Shown: positions 43,596-52,964, counted from the first letter of the stretch. The stretch: DNA of 64,000 nt from Candidatus Binatia bacterium (GCA_022820725.1 JAJEFA010000012.1:171068-235067); one strand, 5' to 3'. Program-made: numbers and translations. Notes: generated from the sequence alone by a model not told the origin.

Positions 43596-45341
43596 GTGCG
43601 TCAAAGAATCGTTATTAATTCCACCCATCAAGAGGCTCGTGTTGCCCTCCTCGAAAACGAAACGCTCGTAGAGATTCACATTGAGCGCGCTCAGCAGCGC
43701 AATGTTGCGGGCAATATCTATCTCGGGCGCGTGAATCGCATCCTTCCAGGAATGCAGGCGGCGTTCGTTGATATCGGACTTGAAAAAGCAGGCTTTATCC
43801 ATGCTTCGGACGTATTTGGCGGTCCGTTACCCCCCGGTATGATCGATGACACCGACGAGCAGGACCCAGACACCGACGATCTGCTGGACGATTTTGACCT
43901 GACCGATCCGGAGAACGAGTTCGACGAGGAAGAGGAGTCACCTTCGAGTGCCGAGCACAGACCCAGCCGTGGTCGCCGTCGCTCCCGTTCAGAGTCACAT
44001 ATTCCACTCGAACAAAAGCTGAAGGAGAATCAGGAAATTCTCGTCCAGGTGGCCAAAGAGCCGATCGGGACAAAAGGTCCCCGACTCACCGCGCATCTCT
44101 CTCTGCCTGGACGACAGTTAGTATACACACCGACCATAGGACATATTGGTGTGTCCCGGCGCATTGCGGACAGCAAAGAGCGCAGCCGGCTCAGAGAAGC
44201 GGTCGCCAGCTTGCGGCCGGCCGAGGGTGGTTTTATTGTCCGTACCGCGTGTGAGGGCCTGACCAAAAAAGAAATTCACGACGACATGAAATTCCTGCTC
44301 AAACTCTGGGGCAGGATCACCAAAAAGCGCGAGCAACATGCTGCCCCAGCCCTCGTGCACGATGATATGGACGTCATCCTGCGTATCATTCGCGATGTCT
44401 TCACACCGGATATCAATGAAATTATTATCGATAATGCGAATGATTACGAACGCATTAATGAATTCATCACGACCTTCATGCCGCGTTTAACCGGTCGCGT
44501 GAAGCTCCACGACAAACAGGCTCCTATCTTTGAGCACTACAAAATTGAGCCGCAGATTACCAAGGCGCTCGACAGACGCGTCCCCCTCAAATCTGGCGGT
44601 CATATCGTGATTGATCACACCGAGGCACTCACCGCGATTGATGTGAACACAGGCCGCTTTGTTGGGAAACGGAACCAAGAAGAGACCATGCTTCAGACTA
44701 ACCTAGAAGCCGCCCAGGTCGTAGTCGAACAGTTACGCCTACGCAATATTGGGGGTCTCATTATCGTCGACTTTATCGATATGGAACGCGCGGCCAATCG
44801 CACCAAAGTTACAGAAGCCCTCCGCGCAGCCCTGAGGAAAGACAAGACCCGCAGCAATATGCGGAAGATCAGTGAACTCGGGCTGGTTCAAATGACGCGT
44901 AAACGGACACGGGAGAGCCTCCAGCAGCAGCTCTGCGCTCCCTGCGCCGCTTGTGACGGCCGGGGCCATAGACGGTCGGTTCCCACTATTACCTATAATC
45001 TCATCCGCCAGTTACACAAAGAAGTCGCGCTTCAGCCGCACGCCCAAGCCGCCACCGTCTATGCCCATCCAGATGTCCTCGCCTTTTTGTACGAGGAGGA
45101 AGAAGAATGGCTGGATGCCCTTGAGGCCCAACTCAACACCCGCTTCTTTTTTCGAACCGACTCCGACTTTCATATTGAACAGTATGAAATCGAGATCACC
45201 GAAAAACGGCCGACACCCAAGGCAAAACCGAAGAAGGCCCGTCCGAAGAAGAAGCGCGCGACCCCCAGAAAGCGCCGCGCCGCAAAACGGACCACTCAGA
45301 CCGCCAAACAGGAACCGGACGCAGACGCGGTATTGCTCTGA
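43596..45341 (+). CDS. rng: Ribonuclease E/G family protein
   Basis: 581 residues, GTG start 5 bases after the radical SAM stop. The catalytic core is complete: IYLGRVNRILPGMQAAFVD (S1 start), IDHTEALTAIDVNTGRF and IIVDFIDM with metal-binding aspartates, and zinc-link CAPCAACDGRGH. The S1 domain is split by an about 60-residue insertion (about 83-140) that is first strongly acidic (Asp/Glu) and then Ser/Arg-rich. The last 45 residues are a Lys/Arg-rich tail. RNase G-size but with these additions, it likely processes 5S/16S rRNA and mRNA. The tail and insertion probably bind RNA or partners. Confidence 0.93.
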   Translation: MRQRIVINSTHQEARVALLENETLVEIHIERAQQRNVAGNIYLGRVNRILPGMQAAFVDIGLEKAGFIHASDVFGGPLPPGMIDDTDEQDPDTDDLLDDFDLTDPENEFDEEEESPSSAEHRPSRGRRRSRSESHIPLEQKLKENQEILVQVAKEPIGTKGPRLTAHLSLPGRQLVYTPTIGHIGVSRRIADSKERSRLREAVASLRPAEGGFIVRTACEGLTKKEIHDDMKFLLKLWGRITKKREQHAAPALVHDDMDVILRIIRDVFTPDINEIIIDNANDYERINEFITTFMPRLTGRVKLHDKQAPIFEHYKIEPQITKALDRRVPLKSGGHIVIDHTEALTAIDVNTGRFVGKRNQEETMLQTNLEAAQVVVEQLRLRNIGGLIIVDFIDMERAANRTKVTEALRAALRKDKTRSNMRKISELGLVQMTRKRTRESLQQQLCAPCAACDGRGHRRSVPTITYNLIRQLHKEVALQPHAQAATVYAHPDVLAFLYEEEEEWLDALEAQLNTRFFFRTDSDFHIEQYEIEITEKRPTPKAKPKKARPKKKRATPRKRRAAKRTTQTAKQEPDADAVLL

Positions 45342-45356
45342 TCGCCGGGCTGGATG

Positions 45357-45374
45357 CGCTTGGTGGGCCAAGCG
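45357..45374. terminator. Hairpin between convergent rng and SDR genes
   Basis: Perfect 7-bp stem CGCTTGG/CCAAGCG with a TGGG loop in the 43-base gap between two converging genes. No T tract is present, so bidirectional termination is only a suggestion. Confidence 0.3.
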
Positions 45375-45384
45375 GGGCAACACC

Positions 45385-46149
45385 TTACGTTAAGGTGACC
45401 CCACCATCAACGATAATATTCTGACCGGTTACAAAATCCGAAGCCGGAGACGCCAGGAACAGGGCAGCACCGATCAGATCCTGCGGCTCCCCCAAACGGC
45501 GCAGCGGGGTCTGACGCAGCATTTCTTTTTCGACCTCAGGTCGGGTGAGATGCGGTGCCGTCATGCCGGTGCGAATATAGCCGGGGCTGAAACAATTCAC
45601 ATACACGCCGTGTCTCGCCCACCGCATGGCCAGCACCCGAGTGAGCTGAATGACACCGGCCTTAGCGGTCGAATAGGTCAGCCCCGAGTTGACAACCAAG
45701 CCCGAGATAGAGGCCGTATTCACAATTTTCCCACCCCCGTGGTCAATCATATAGCGACCCGCGGTCTGGCAGCACAGGAACACGCCGGTCAAGTCAACAT
45801 TGAGTTCCTCCTGCCAATCGGTTGGACTGATATCTTCCGGCTTCCCAAGTTTAAGGATACCGGCATTATTAAAAGCAAAGTCCAGTCCGCCCAACTCCTC
45901 GGTTGTCGTCAGGATCAGCTTCTCAACTTGGTCTTTTTGCGACACGTCTATCGCCAGAGAACGGGCCTCTCCACGCTGAGCGCGGATCTCTTCCGCCACT
46001 TTCCGGGCCGCCTCTTGATTGATATCGCTCACCACAACCGCCGCGCCGGCCTCGGCCATACCCAGAGCGATGGCACGTCCCAGTCCCGAGCCGCCGCCGG
46101 TGACATACCCTCTCTTACCACTGACATCGAATATACTATGTCCGCTCAT
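45385..46149 (-). CDS. SDR-family oxidoreductase
   Basis: 254 residues from the ATG at 46149 with AAAGGA 7 bases upstream; a much longer open frame exists but overlaps the upstream gene. Classical short-chain dehydrogenase: nucleotide-binding TGGGSGLGRAIA, NNAGIL, catalytic Ser in NTASISGL, YxxxK as YSTAK, and C-terminal FVTGQNIIVDGGVTLT. NAD(P)-dependent oxidation or reduction of an alcohol or ketone; substrate unknown. An Asp after the second strand (VVVSDINQE) favours NAD. Confidence 0.9.
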   Translation of the reverse strand: MSGHSIFDVSGKRGYVTGGGSGLGRAIALGMAEAGAAVVVSDINQEAARKVAEEIRAQRGEARSLAIDVSQKDQVEKLILTTTEELGGLDFAFNNAGILKLGKPEDISPTDWQEELNVDLTGVFLCCQTAGRYMIDHGGGKIVNTASISGLVVNSGLTYSTAKAGVIQLTRVLAMRWARHGVYVNCFSPGYIRTGMTAPHLTRPEVEKEMLRQTPLRRLGEPQDLIGAALFLASPASDFVTGQNIIVDGGVTLT

Positions 46150-46337
46150 GGCCCATCCTTTTCCTGTCGCTTTTTCGGAGTCTGTTTGTATCGAGCTTCT
46201 CCAGCTGGAACAAGACAAATCTCCCCAGCCACCCTTCGCCGTTGAAGAAGTCGCTAGGGTGTGGCATAAGCGCGAAACAGACCACGAGGAAGCACTACGA
46301 ACCGGATCCCATCTGGACACAAGGTAGGACCACTCGC

Positions 46338-47801
46338 ATGATGACCCAAATCCAAACGTTGAGAGGTACGGACCGCCGTATTTGGTTGTCTCTGCTCTTT
46401 GTCTTCCCGCTCGTCTTCGTTCGACCCCTTCCGGCGGAGACCCAGGTCATCCCGGCCATAGACTGGTCGGCAGTTGAAAAAGAGGCCGGCGAGTTGCTCA
46501 GTCAGGTCGTACAAATTGACACGTCCAACCCACCGGGGAACGAGACGGCCGCAGCCCGGTTCTGGCAGAACATCCTCACGCAGGAAGGCATTGAAGCCCG
46601 GGTCTACGAGTCGGAGCCGGGCCGGGGCATTATCTACGGCCGGCTCAAAGGCAACGGCAAGAAAAAGGCGCTCATCCTCCTGCATCATCTCGATGTGGTT
46701 CCCGCCGATCCGGCAGGATGGGAGTTCGACCCATTTGGCGGGGTGATCAAAGATGGCTACGTCCACGGACGAGGCGCGATCGATTGTAAGGGCGTTGCTG
46801 TTGTCCAGTTTCTTGCGTTGGCCTTACTCAAGCGGAGTGGCCTGCGTTTTGAACGGGACATTATTTTTCTCGGCACAGGGGATGAAGAGGTCGGGGGCAG
46901 AAAAGGCGCCGGTTGGTTTGTTGACAAGCATTTCGACCTCATTGCCGACGCGGAGTTTCTTCTGACCGAAGGGGGCGGTATCCGGCAGCGTGATGGCAAG
47001 CGCTCGTATCGTGTCTCAGTGGCGGAAAAGGCGCCGTGCTGGATCGAACTCAAGGCGACAGGACCTGCAGGACACGGAGCGAGTCCGAAGCCCGAGACGG
47101 CGGTGACCCGCCTCGTGCGGGCCTTGGACAAAATTCGTCGCCATCAGACGACTTTCAAGGTCGTGCCTGCGGTCCAGGCGTATTTTAGCGCCTTGGCAGA
47201 CTCCGAAGATGCGGATACCGCGCAACACTACCGGGCGCTTGAACAGGCGCTCAAGGACGAGGCGTTTCGCAAGAAATTCACGGCAAAGCCGGGCCATAAT
47301 GCTCTGGTGCGGAATACCATCTCTCTGACCGTTCTCAACGGCAGTCCGAAAACCAACGTCGTGCCGGCCTCGGCATCCGCCCACCTTGACTGTCGCCTCT
47401 TGCCGGGGGAAGACCCGCAACGATTCATCGCAGAACTCAAACAGGTGGTAGATGATCCGCATATCCAATTCTCAACGCTGTTAAACTTCCCTTCCGTTGC
47501 CTCGGACCCGGATACACCCCTCTTCGAGGCGATCCGTTCCGTTGCCGCGCGTAGAGACCCGCACGCTCCGGTCCTTCCCAGCGTCCTGGGCGGCTTCACC
47601 GACACGCATTATTTCAGAGAAAAAGGCATTACCAGTTACGGTTTTTCCGGCTTGGCCCTCGCAGCAGAAGACGCCCGTGGTGTACACGGCCTGAACGAAC
47701 GGATGCCCCTGGCGGCCTTACGGGATGCCGTGCAGGTGCTGTTGGAGGTCGTGCTGTCCATCGACGCTCAGCCTGGAGGAGGGAATGCGTATGACGGTTA
47801 G
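46338..47801 (+). CDS. M20 family metallopeptidase, exported
   Basis: 487 residues from the first of two adjacent ATG codons at 46338. A signal peptide (RIWLSLLFVFPLVFVRPLPAE) directs it out of the cytoplasm. Zinc ligands and catalytic residues of the M20 family: LLHHLDVVPAD, GAIDCKGVAVVQ, GTGDEEVGGRKGA and the late GVHGLNE histidine, with the dimerisation lid (about 210-330). It resembles the M20 branch that includes aminoacylases and Cys-Gly/acyl-peptide hydrolases; exact substrate unknown. Its end overlaps the Trm112-like gene by 11 bases. Confidence 0.88.
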   Translation: MMTQIQTLRGTDRRIWLSLLFVFPLVFVRPLPAETQVIPAIDWSAVEKEAGELLSQVVQIDTSNPPGNETAAARFWQNILTQEGIEARVYESEPGRGIIYGRLKGNGKKKALILLHHLDVVPADPAGWEFDPFGGVIKDGYVHGRGAIDCKGVAVVQFLALALLKRSGLRFERDIIFLGTGDEEVGGRKGAGWFVDKHFDLIADAEFLLTEGGGIRQRDGKRSYRVSVAEKAPCWIELKATGPAGHGASPKPETAVTRLVRALDKIRRHQTTFKVVPAVQAYFSALADSEDADTAQHYRALEQALKDEAFRKKFTAKPGHNALVRNTISLTVLNGSPKTNVVPASASAHLDCRLLPGEDPQRFIAELKQVVDDPHIQFSTLLNFPSVASDPDTPLFEAIRSVAARRDPHAPVLPSVLGGFTDTHYFREKGITSYGFSGLALAAEDARGVHGLNERMPLAALRDAVQVLLEVVLSIDAQPGGGNAYDG

Positions 47802-48051
47802 TCAGGAACTGCTGGCTATCCTGGTGTGTCCGGAGACCAAGCAGCCCGTGGCACCGGCCCCACCCGAGTTGGTAGACACACTCAACACCCATATTCAAAA
47901 CGGCAGCCTCAAAAACCGGGCGGGCGAGGTTGTCTCCGCAACAATGGACGCGGCCTTGGTCCGCGAAGACCAGCGCTATTGCTACCCCATTCGAGACGAT
48001 ATCCCGGTCATGTTGATTGACGAAGCCATCCCCCTGCCCCCACCCGGATAA
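47791..48051 (+). CDS. Trm112-like small protein
   Basis: 86 residues from the ATG at 47791, for which GGAGGAGGG is best placed; an ATG two codons earlier is possible. The sequence starts SQELLAILVCPETKQPV, and ends with YCYPIRDDIPVMLIDEA, which is the Trm112/YcaR fold with a single remaining zinc-type CP pair. Such proteins activate or stabilise methyltransferases in eukaryotes and are common, mostly unassigned, in bacteria. A middle helix (PPELVDTLNTHIQNGSL) is an insertion compared with the minimal 60-residue form. Overlap with the M20 peptidase gene implies coupling. Confidence 0.82.
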   Translation: MTVSQELLAILVCPETKQPVAPAPPELVDTLNTHIQNGSLKNRAGEVVSATMDAALVREDQRYCYPIRDDIPVMLIDEAIPLPPPG

Positions 48052-48099
48052 TCGGACTAGGACGTGGGAGCGTCGTCCCTCCCCCGTCGTGGTATCGCA

Positions 48100-50232
48100 T
48101 TAGAACGTTGTCCGCAGGCCGATTGTCACCACCCGTCCGGGCTCGAACACTTCCCGGCCGGTAAACGGGTTCTCTCGGGTGATATGCTCGTTATAGTTTT
48201 TGTCGAACAGGTTCTCGACCTGCACCATGAGTTCGTGACGCCCGAACAAGCGCCAGCCAGCTCCGACGTCGACCGTCACATGCCCCTGCGTCGCGTCTTC
48301 GCCGAATGCGGTATCAATGCGACGCTGGCTCTGGACGAGGCGCAGCATCGGGTTGAACCAGAGGCCCCAGTGCGGATGCTCGTATCGCAGTCCAAGCCGG
48401 CCCTCCAAAGGCGGAATCTCGGGCAGCGCCCGGTCGTCTTCCTCGTTTTCTCCATGCACATAGGCAAAGGAGCTGTGCAGCGACAGGTTTTCGCGCAGTT
48501 CATAGTGCAGGCTCAGGTCCGCGCCCAGCAATGTGGCATGATCGATATTGCGAAACCCACGCAGGTTGCACGGTCCGTGCGGACACTGGAATGCCCGGTC
48601 CAGAATGTATTGCAGAATGTAGTCCTCAATCCGATTGTAGAAGAGGGCCCCGTCCACGGCCAATCGGCCCCACCTTGTGTGGATACCCGTATCGACCTCA
48701 AAGCTCTCCTCCGGGTCCAGGCCGGGATTGCCGATATAAAACCCACCCGGTCCAGGCCCCAACGCCAAGTATCGCTCGGTCGCATCCGCGGTGCGTGCCG
48801 CGCGACCCACCCCGATAAACAGGTCTAGCGAAGATGCCGGCGAGTAGACCAGCCGGGCATTGGCGCTTACATTCGTCTCGAAGGCGTCTACGTCGTCGGC
48901 ACCGTCACCGTAATGGGCACGGTACTGCATACGCTCGGTCGGTTCCGGATTCGCACCAGCATCAACAAAATCGACCCGCGCACCAACGATCAGACGCCAC
49001 TTCGGAGCCGGCAGATAGACGTATTCGCCAAATATGCCGCCGTCCATGATCCGCGTTTCCGGCCAGGCGTGGAAATAGCGGGTGGTACCGGCCATGTCGC
49101 CGCTGAGAAACGAGAGATGGTTGGTGCCCTCGCGTTCGAGCCGGTACACATCTCCGCCAAGAGACAGGCGGCCCCCAAAGCCCGACAGGATGTTCGCCTG
49201 CACCCGGCCGCCGAATGTTCGAGCGTCCAGCGGAAAGACAATATCGATCATGCCGCGGGTGGGCTTATGCTCATTGTTCATGCGATGATGCACGTAGTTG
49301 TAGTAACCGCTGAATTGCAGACTCGCCATAAACGGGAACGGATTGCTGAGGGTATAGGACACGGAGCCGAGATAAGCGTCGTCTTCTTCCAGGTGTAGCG
49401 GCAGCGCATCGAAACGGGTATCCCGGTCGGATTCCCGGCTCATGGACAGCAGAAAACGATGATCGACGTGCGGTTGCCACAGGAGAGTGCCGGAGATCGA
49501 TTGGCTCTGAAACCCCGACTGTATACGTTCGCTGTCACCCGAGTCATAGTCCTGATAATCCCGGTAGCTGCCGGCCAGCCGAAACGCCAGGGCCGGCCCA
49601 CCGGCACTGATCGCTGCCTTGGTAGTAAACCCGTTGTAATTGCTAGTGTAAGCCGCTCCAACCGAACCGTGTGCATCCCAGTGTGGTGAAAGCTCTGGCT
49701 TCTTAGTGACCAAGTTGATCGTTCCGCCGATGCTGCTCGGACCCCGCGTCACCGAGTACGGCCCCTTGATCACTTCGATGGCTTCCAGCTCATCCACATC
49801 TAGCAGCGAGGTCGGCGGGTCCATGCGAAACGGCCCGCCCCCCCATATCTTCGTGCCGTTTGTCATGACACTCAAACGGTCTTCACGCAGCCCGCGGATA
49901 ACCGGGTCAAGATTGATGCCGCCACTCCGCTTGCCGGTCACGCCAGGGACCCTGCTTTTCAGTGCTTCAGCGACATCCTTGGCCTGAGATTCTCGGATCT
50001 GCTCAGCCGTCACCAGAGCGACCGACGCCCCGCTGACAGAGGTAATACGTTCGACAGAGATGAGCATATCTTCAAGTTCAACCGCTTTCGGTTGTGCGGG
50101 TTCTTCTCCCGAGCCGGCAGTCTCTTCCTGGGTTTGTGCAAAGCTCGTCCGTTCTCCGATAGCTATAGACAGGCTCAGAGCAACCAGGCTCCAAACGCAT
50201 CTTCTCCAGATGTATGAGTACAGTGCTAACAT
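48100..50232 (-). CDS. TonB-dependent outer-membrane receptor, possibly copper-type
   Basis: 710 residues from the ATG at 50232 (GGAG 8 bases upstream). Signal peptide, then a short N-terminal region and plug domain (LVTAEQIRESQAKDVAEAL, RGLREDRLSVMTNGTKIWG, IEVIKGPYSVTRGPSSIGG), then a 22-strand barrel ending with Phe (VVTIGLRTTF). The plug segment GGPFRMDPPTS is close to copper receptors of the OprC/NosA type. The neighbouring Cys/His-rich exported protein and the copper storage protein agree with copper. Siderophore or cobalamin transport is the alternative. No clear riboswitch was seen in the leader. Confidence 0.82.
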   Translation of the reverse strand: MLALYSYIWRRCVWSLVALSLSIAIGERTSFAQTQEETAGSGEEPAQPKAVELEDMLISVERITSVSGASVALVTAEQIRESQAKDVAEALKSRVPGVTGKRSGGINLDPVIRGLREDRLSVMTNGTKIWGGGPFRMDPPTSLLDVDELEAIEVIKGPYSVTRGPSSIGGTINLVTKKPELSPHWDAHGSVGAAYTSNYNGFTTKAAISAGGPALAFRLAGSYRDYQDYDSGDSERIQSGFQSQSISGTLLWQPHVDHRFLLSMSRESDRDTRFDALPLHLEEDDAYLGSVSYTLSNPFPFMASLQFSGYYNYVHHRMNNEHKPTRGMIDIVFPLDARTFGGRVQANILSGFGGRLSLGGDVYRLEREGTNHLSFLSGDMAGTTRYFHAWPETRIMDGGIFGEYVYLPAPKWRLIVGARVDFVDAGANPEPTERMQYRAHYGDGADDVDAFETNVSANARLVYSPASSLDLFIGVGRAARTADATERYLALGPGPGGFYIGNPGLDPEESFEVDTGIHTRWGRLAVDGALFYNRIEDYILQYILDRAFQCPHGPCNLRGFRNIDHATLLGADLSLHYELRENLSLHSSFAYVHGENEEDDRALPEIPPLEGRLGLRYEHPHWGLWFNPMLRLVQSQRRIDTAFGEDATQGHVTVDVGAGWRLFGRHELMVQVENLFDKNYNEHITRENPFTGREVFEPGRVVTIGLRTTF

Positions 50233-50367
50233 CGTGTTGTTCTCCACTTTCAGTTGGCCGGACGCGAGTCGTCCAGCACCTCAACCCGCCCGCATGGCAG
50301 TACTCTCACCACGAAGAGCGGGTGATCCTTTAACGCGCCCTGTCTGATAAGACCGCGCGAATGATGC

Positions 50368-50793
50368 TTACACGAACTGTGGAGAACGAGGCGGGGGCGT
50401 GGGAGGCACAATGGCCAACTCGGCATAGTGGAGCGGATGTGCGTAGTGGAAACGTCGCTCAGGCTGAAGGCCAGGCAGTCCGACGCTCTGCGTCAGCACG
50501 AATCGCAGGGACTGCGCTGACACCACTCCATCCGGCCCGGACGGGTTGCAGGCTTGCAAAGCACACTGAAAGCCGGTCCGTGGCTTCTGATGCGCGTGCG
50601 GACAATCCGGACTATGGGAGGAGTGCGCGTGCGTTTTCTTTCCGTATGAGATGGGACAGTGCTGTTTCGTCTGACAGCAGACATGCTGATCCGCAAAGAG
50701 GAGCAACTGGAGCCCCTGCCCGACTCGGCCCTGGCCCATAAAGGCGAAGACGAGCAGCAGAACGAAACAGCGAATGATATAGGGCCGCTTCAA
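50368..50793 (-). CDS. Cys/His-rich exported protein, function unknown
   Basis: 141 residues. N-terminal signal peptide (RPYIIRCFVLLLVFAFMGQG). The mature part contains a metal-binding-looking cluster: QHVCCQTKQHCP followed by AHSSHSPDCPHAHQ and a further FQCALQAC. The tail is Pro/His-rich. I do not recognise the family. It lies directly upstream of the TonB receptor on the same strand, so periplasmic metal handling with that receptor is inferred. Gene boundaries rely on the signal peptide and composition. Confidence 0.55.
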   Translation of the reverse strand: MKRPYIIRCFVLLLVFAFMGQGRVGQGLQLLLFADQHVCCQTKQHCPISYGKKTHAHSSHSPDCPHAHQKPRTGFQCALQACNPSGPDGVVSAQSLRFVLTQSVGLPGLQPERRFHYAHPLHYAELAIVPPTPPPRSPQFV

Positions 50794-50944
50794 TGCAAAT
50801 CCCCCAGCCCCTCTGTACTATAAGACGCTGCCCCTAGGAGCAAGATATACCCTTGTCTGGACGAGCCTTTGACTGACAAAGTGTGGTATACTTTCACAGG
50901 AGCAGGAAATGGACCGTCCAATAGACCAGAATAAGGAGTCAGTC

Positions 50945-51436
50945 ATGGACGCACATAAGAAGCACGATACTACCCCCGCCGAGCAGCCCCCCATAAAACG
51001 CCGCGATGTCCTGCTCGGCGTCTCGGGCGCTGCCCTGGCCGGGCTGGTGACCTCTCCAGCCCTGGCTGCCCATCACGAACAGGCTGAACATATCCACGAC
51101 GCCACCCCAAAACACCGCGATCTCGTCCTGGTGGCCCAAGCCTGCGTGGGTGTCGGAGCGATGTGTCTCAAGCATTGTCTCAACCTGTTTGCGACGGGTG
51201 ATACATCTCTGTCTGCCTGTGCCGCACGCCTTCAAGAGATGGACGCGATGAGCGAGGCGCTGGGGGTGCTCGCCGCAGCCGATTCCGCTCAGCTCAAAGC
51301 CTTTGTCCCCGTCTGCATAGCGGTTCATGACGCGTGTGAGGCGGAATGTCGCAAGCATACTCACCATCCGCTCTGCATAGAGACCGCCGAGGCATGTGCC
51401 GCGGTCACGGCGGAATGCAAAAAAGTGGTGGCCTGA
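50945..51436 (+). CDS. Tat-exported four-helix-bundle copper storage protein (Csp1-like)
   Basis: 163 residues, ATG at 50945 with AAGGAG 7 bases upstream. A twin-arginine signal (IKRRDVLLGVSGAALAGL) is followed by a four-helix protein with about eleven cysteines on helix faces: QACVGVGAMCLKHC, SACAARL, VPVCIAVHDACEAEC, CIETAEACAAVTAEC. This is the cysteine pattern of Csp1 copper storage proteins, which hold Cu(I) inside the bundle. A TATACT -10 hexamer lies at 50887..50892 but no good -35 is found, as in activator-dependent promoters. It diverges from the TonB receptor genes. Confidence 0.88.
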   Translation: MDAHKKHDTTPAEQPPIKRRDVLLGVSGAALAGLVTSPALAAHHEQAEHIHDATPKHRDLVLVAQACVGVGAMCLKHCLNLFATGDTSLSACAARLQEMDAMSEALGVLAAADSAQLKAFVPVCIAVHDACEAECRKHTHHPLCIETAEACAAVTAECKKVVA

Positions 51437-51466
51437 GAAGAGACCGTACTTCTTGCCCTTCTCCCT

Positions 51467-52339
51467 CTAATCTGTCCGACGCTTCCGGGAAGGCCGCTTT
51501 CCGGCAGCCTTCCGTGAACGAGAGCTTTTTGAACCTGCGATGGTGCATTTGCGTGGCTGGGGACGGTCAAACGCGTAGTCGTAATCAATACTCAGTGGCG
51601 CATGATCTGAAAAGCGTTCTTCCTTGTAAATCGCGGTCCGCGTTGCCAATTTGCCTAACCCTGGGGTGACCACCTGGTAATCGATCCGCCAGCCGACGTT
51701 TTTTGCCCAGGCCTGGCCGCGGAACGACCACCAAGTATATTCTTCCGCGTCAGGATTAACCTGTCGAAACGCATCCACCAGACCGACTTCATCAAATATC
51801 TGCGTCATCCAGGCGCGCTCTTCGGGGAGAAAGCCAGAGTTCTTCTGATTACCGCGCCAATTTTTTATATCCTTCTTGGTATGGGCAATATTCCAGTCCC
51901 CACACAGGACAACATGACGACGGCTAGCGCGCAGCGCCTTCAGCTCCGGTAAGAGCTTGTCCATGAACCGATATTTCACGCCCTGACGCTCCTCGGAACT
52001 CGAACCTGACGGCAGGTAGAGCGAGATCACCACAAGCCTGCCAAAGTCCGCCCGCAGATAGCGTCCTTCGCGGTCCGCGTCGGGCCAGCCCCAGCCAATG
52101 CGAACGCTATCCGGTTGCCGCCGGGCATAGATGCCCACGCCGGAATAGCCCGGCTTTTCCGCATAGTGAAACGTCCCGCTCAGAACTCCGACTTCTTGAT
52201 AGGTAGGGATGACGTCTTTTTCCTGGGCTTTAAGCTCTTGGACACACACCATGTCGGCGTTTTGTTTTTCCAGCCAGGCAAAAAACCCTTTACTCGCCGC
52301 CGACCGAATGCCGTTCAGATTACAGGTAATGATCCGCAT
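51467..52339 (-). CDS. xth: Exodeoxyribonuclease III
   Basis: 290 residues from the ATG at 52339. AP endonuclease/3'-5' exonuclease of base-excision repair. Metal and catalytic residues: N in MRIITCNLNGIRSA, Glu in VCVQELKAQE, Asp/Asn in CGDWNIAHTKKDI, Asp-His in RFSDHAPLSIDYD. An about 25-residue C-terminal tail rich in Ser/Lys/Arg is unusual and probably binds DNA. It converges on the Csp gene 30 bases away. Confidence 0.94.
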   Translation of the reverse strand: MRIITCNLNGIRSAASKGFFAWLEKQNADMVCVQELKAQEKDVIPTYQEVGVLSGTFHYAEKPGYSGVGIYARRQPDSVRIGWGWPDADREGRYLRADFGRLVVISLYLPSGSSSEERQGVKYRFMDKLLPELKALRASRRHVVLCGDWNIAHTKKDIKNWRGNQKNSGFLPEERAWMTQIFDEVGLVDAFRQVNPDAEEYTWWSFRGQAWAKNVGWRIDYQVVTPGLGKLATRTAIYKEERFSDHAPLSIDYDYAFDRPQPRKCTIAGSKSSRSRKAAGKRPSRKRRTD

Positions 52340-52418
52340 CGCCGTGTTCCTCCCCACGCAGCTTGAATGCTACCCTGCCCCACCGACGGTAGGCGGTCAA
52401 CAACCCGCTCTCCTCTAC

Positions 52419-52447
52419 AAGACAGTCTCCTTTGAGCACGGTATAAT
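52419..52447 (+). promoter_or_regulatory. Sigma70-type promoter of the small Moco-domain gene
   Basis: A perfect TATAAT (52442..52447) with AAGACA (52419..52424) at a 17-base spacer lies about 35 bases before the start codon at 52483. The -10 is consensus; the -35 keeps four of six bases. Confidence 0.5.
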
Positions 52448-52482
52448 ACGGGTCGTATCTCTTGTGAGTCGGAGGAGAAGAT

Positions 52483-52962
52483 ATGACACAGTTACACGTT
52501 GAAGGCGAAGTCCGGTCACCCCAAGCCTTTGGTTTTACCGAGCTACGGGCACTCTCGGATCAGATTGAGGACGTGAGCCAGCTTATTCCCGGCCGAGAAG
52601 GCAGCGCCGTCCGCCTGCAAACGGTATTGGAGCAGGTCGGGCCAGAAGAAACCGTCCGCTATATCACCCTGGAGTCCACCGACGGAAAATTCTCCGCCAG
52701 CGTACCGCTGGAAGCCGTACAAGAGGGCATTATTGCCTATCGTTTCAACGATACGGCCCTACCGGAGAACAAAGGCGGGCCGTATCGCTTTTTTATTCCG
52801 AACGTTGCGGAGTGTCATGTGGACGAGATTGACGCCTGCGCCAATGTCAAATTTCTGGGCCGCATCTGCCTCAGTCACGAGAAAGGTCGGGATGTCCGAC
52901 CGATCGGTCCGCAGGCGCACGAGGAACATCATCAAAAGCCCGGCCACGAGCATCTGGACTGA
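52483..52962 (+). CDS. Stand-alone oxidoreductase molybdopterin-binding-fold protein
   Basis: 159 residues; GGAGGAG precedes the ATG. The sequence follows the sulfite-oxidase-type Moco domain in miniature: N-terminal VEGEVRSPQAFGFTELRAL, a middle VRYITLESTDGKFSASVPLEAV, and the end KGGPYRFFIPN with CHVDEIDACANVKFLGRICLS. The molybdenum-liganding cysteine loop is not in its usual position, so cofactor binding is uncertain; two Cys near the C-terminus and a His-rich tail remain. Such short forms are common in deltaproteobacteria and unassigned. Confidence 0.72.
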   Translation: MTQLHVEGEVRSPQAFGFTELRALSDQIEDVSQLIPGREGSAVRLQTVLEQVGPEETVRYITLESTDGKFSASVPLEAVQEGIIAYRFNDTALPENKGGPYRFFIPNVAECHVDEIDACANVKFLGRICLSHEKGRDVRPIGPQAHEEHHQKPGHEHLD

Positions 52963-52964
52963 GT

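Noticed and set aside
50248..50367. Cobalamin riboswitch upstream of the TonB receptor
   Set aside because: No B12-box or other conserved element recognised in the leader.
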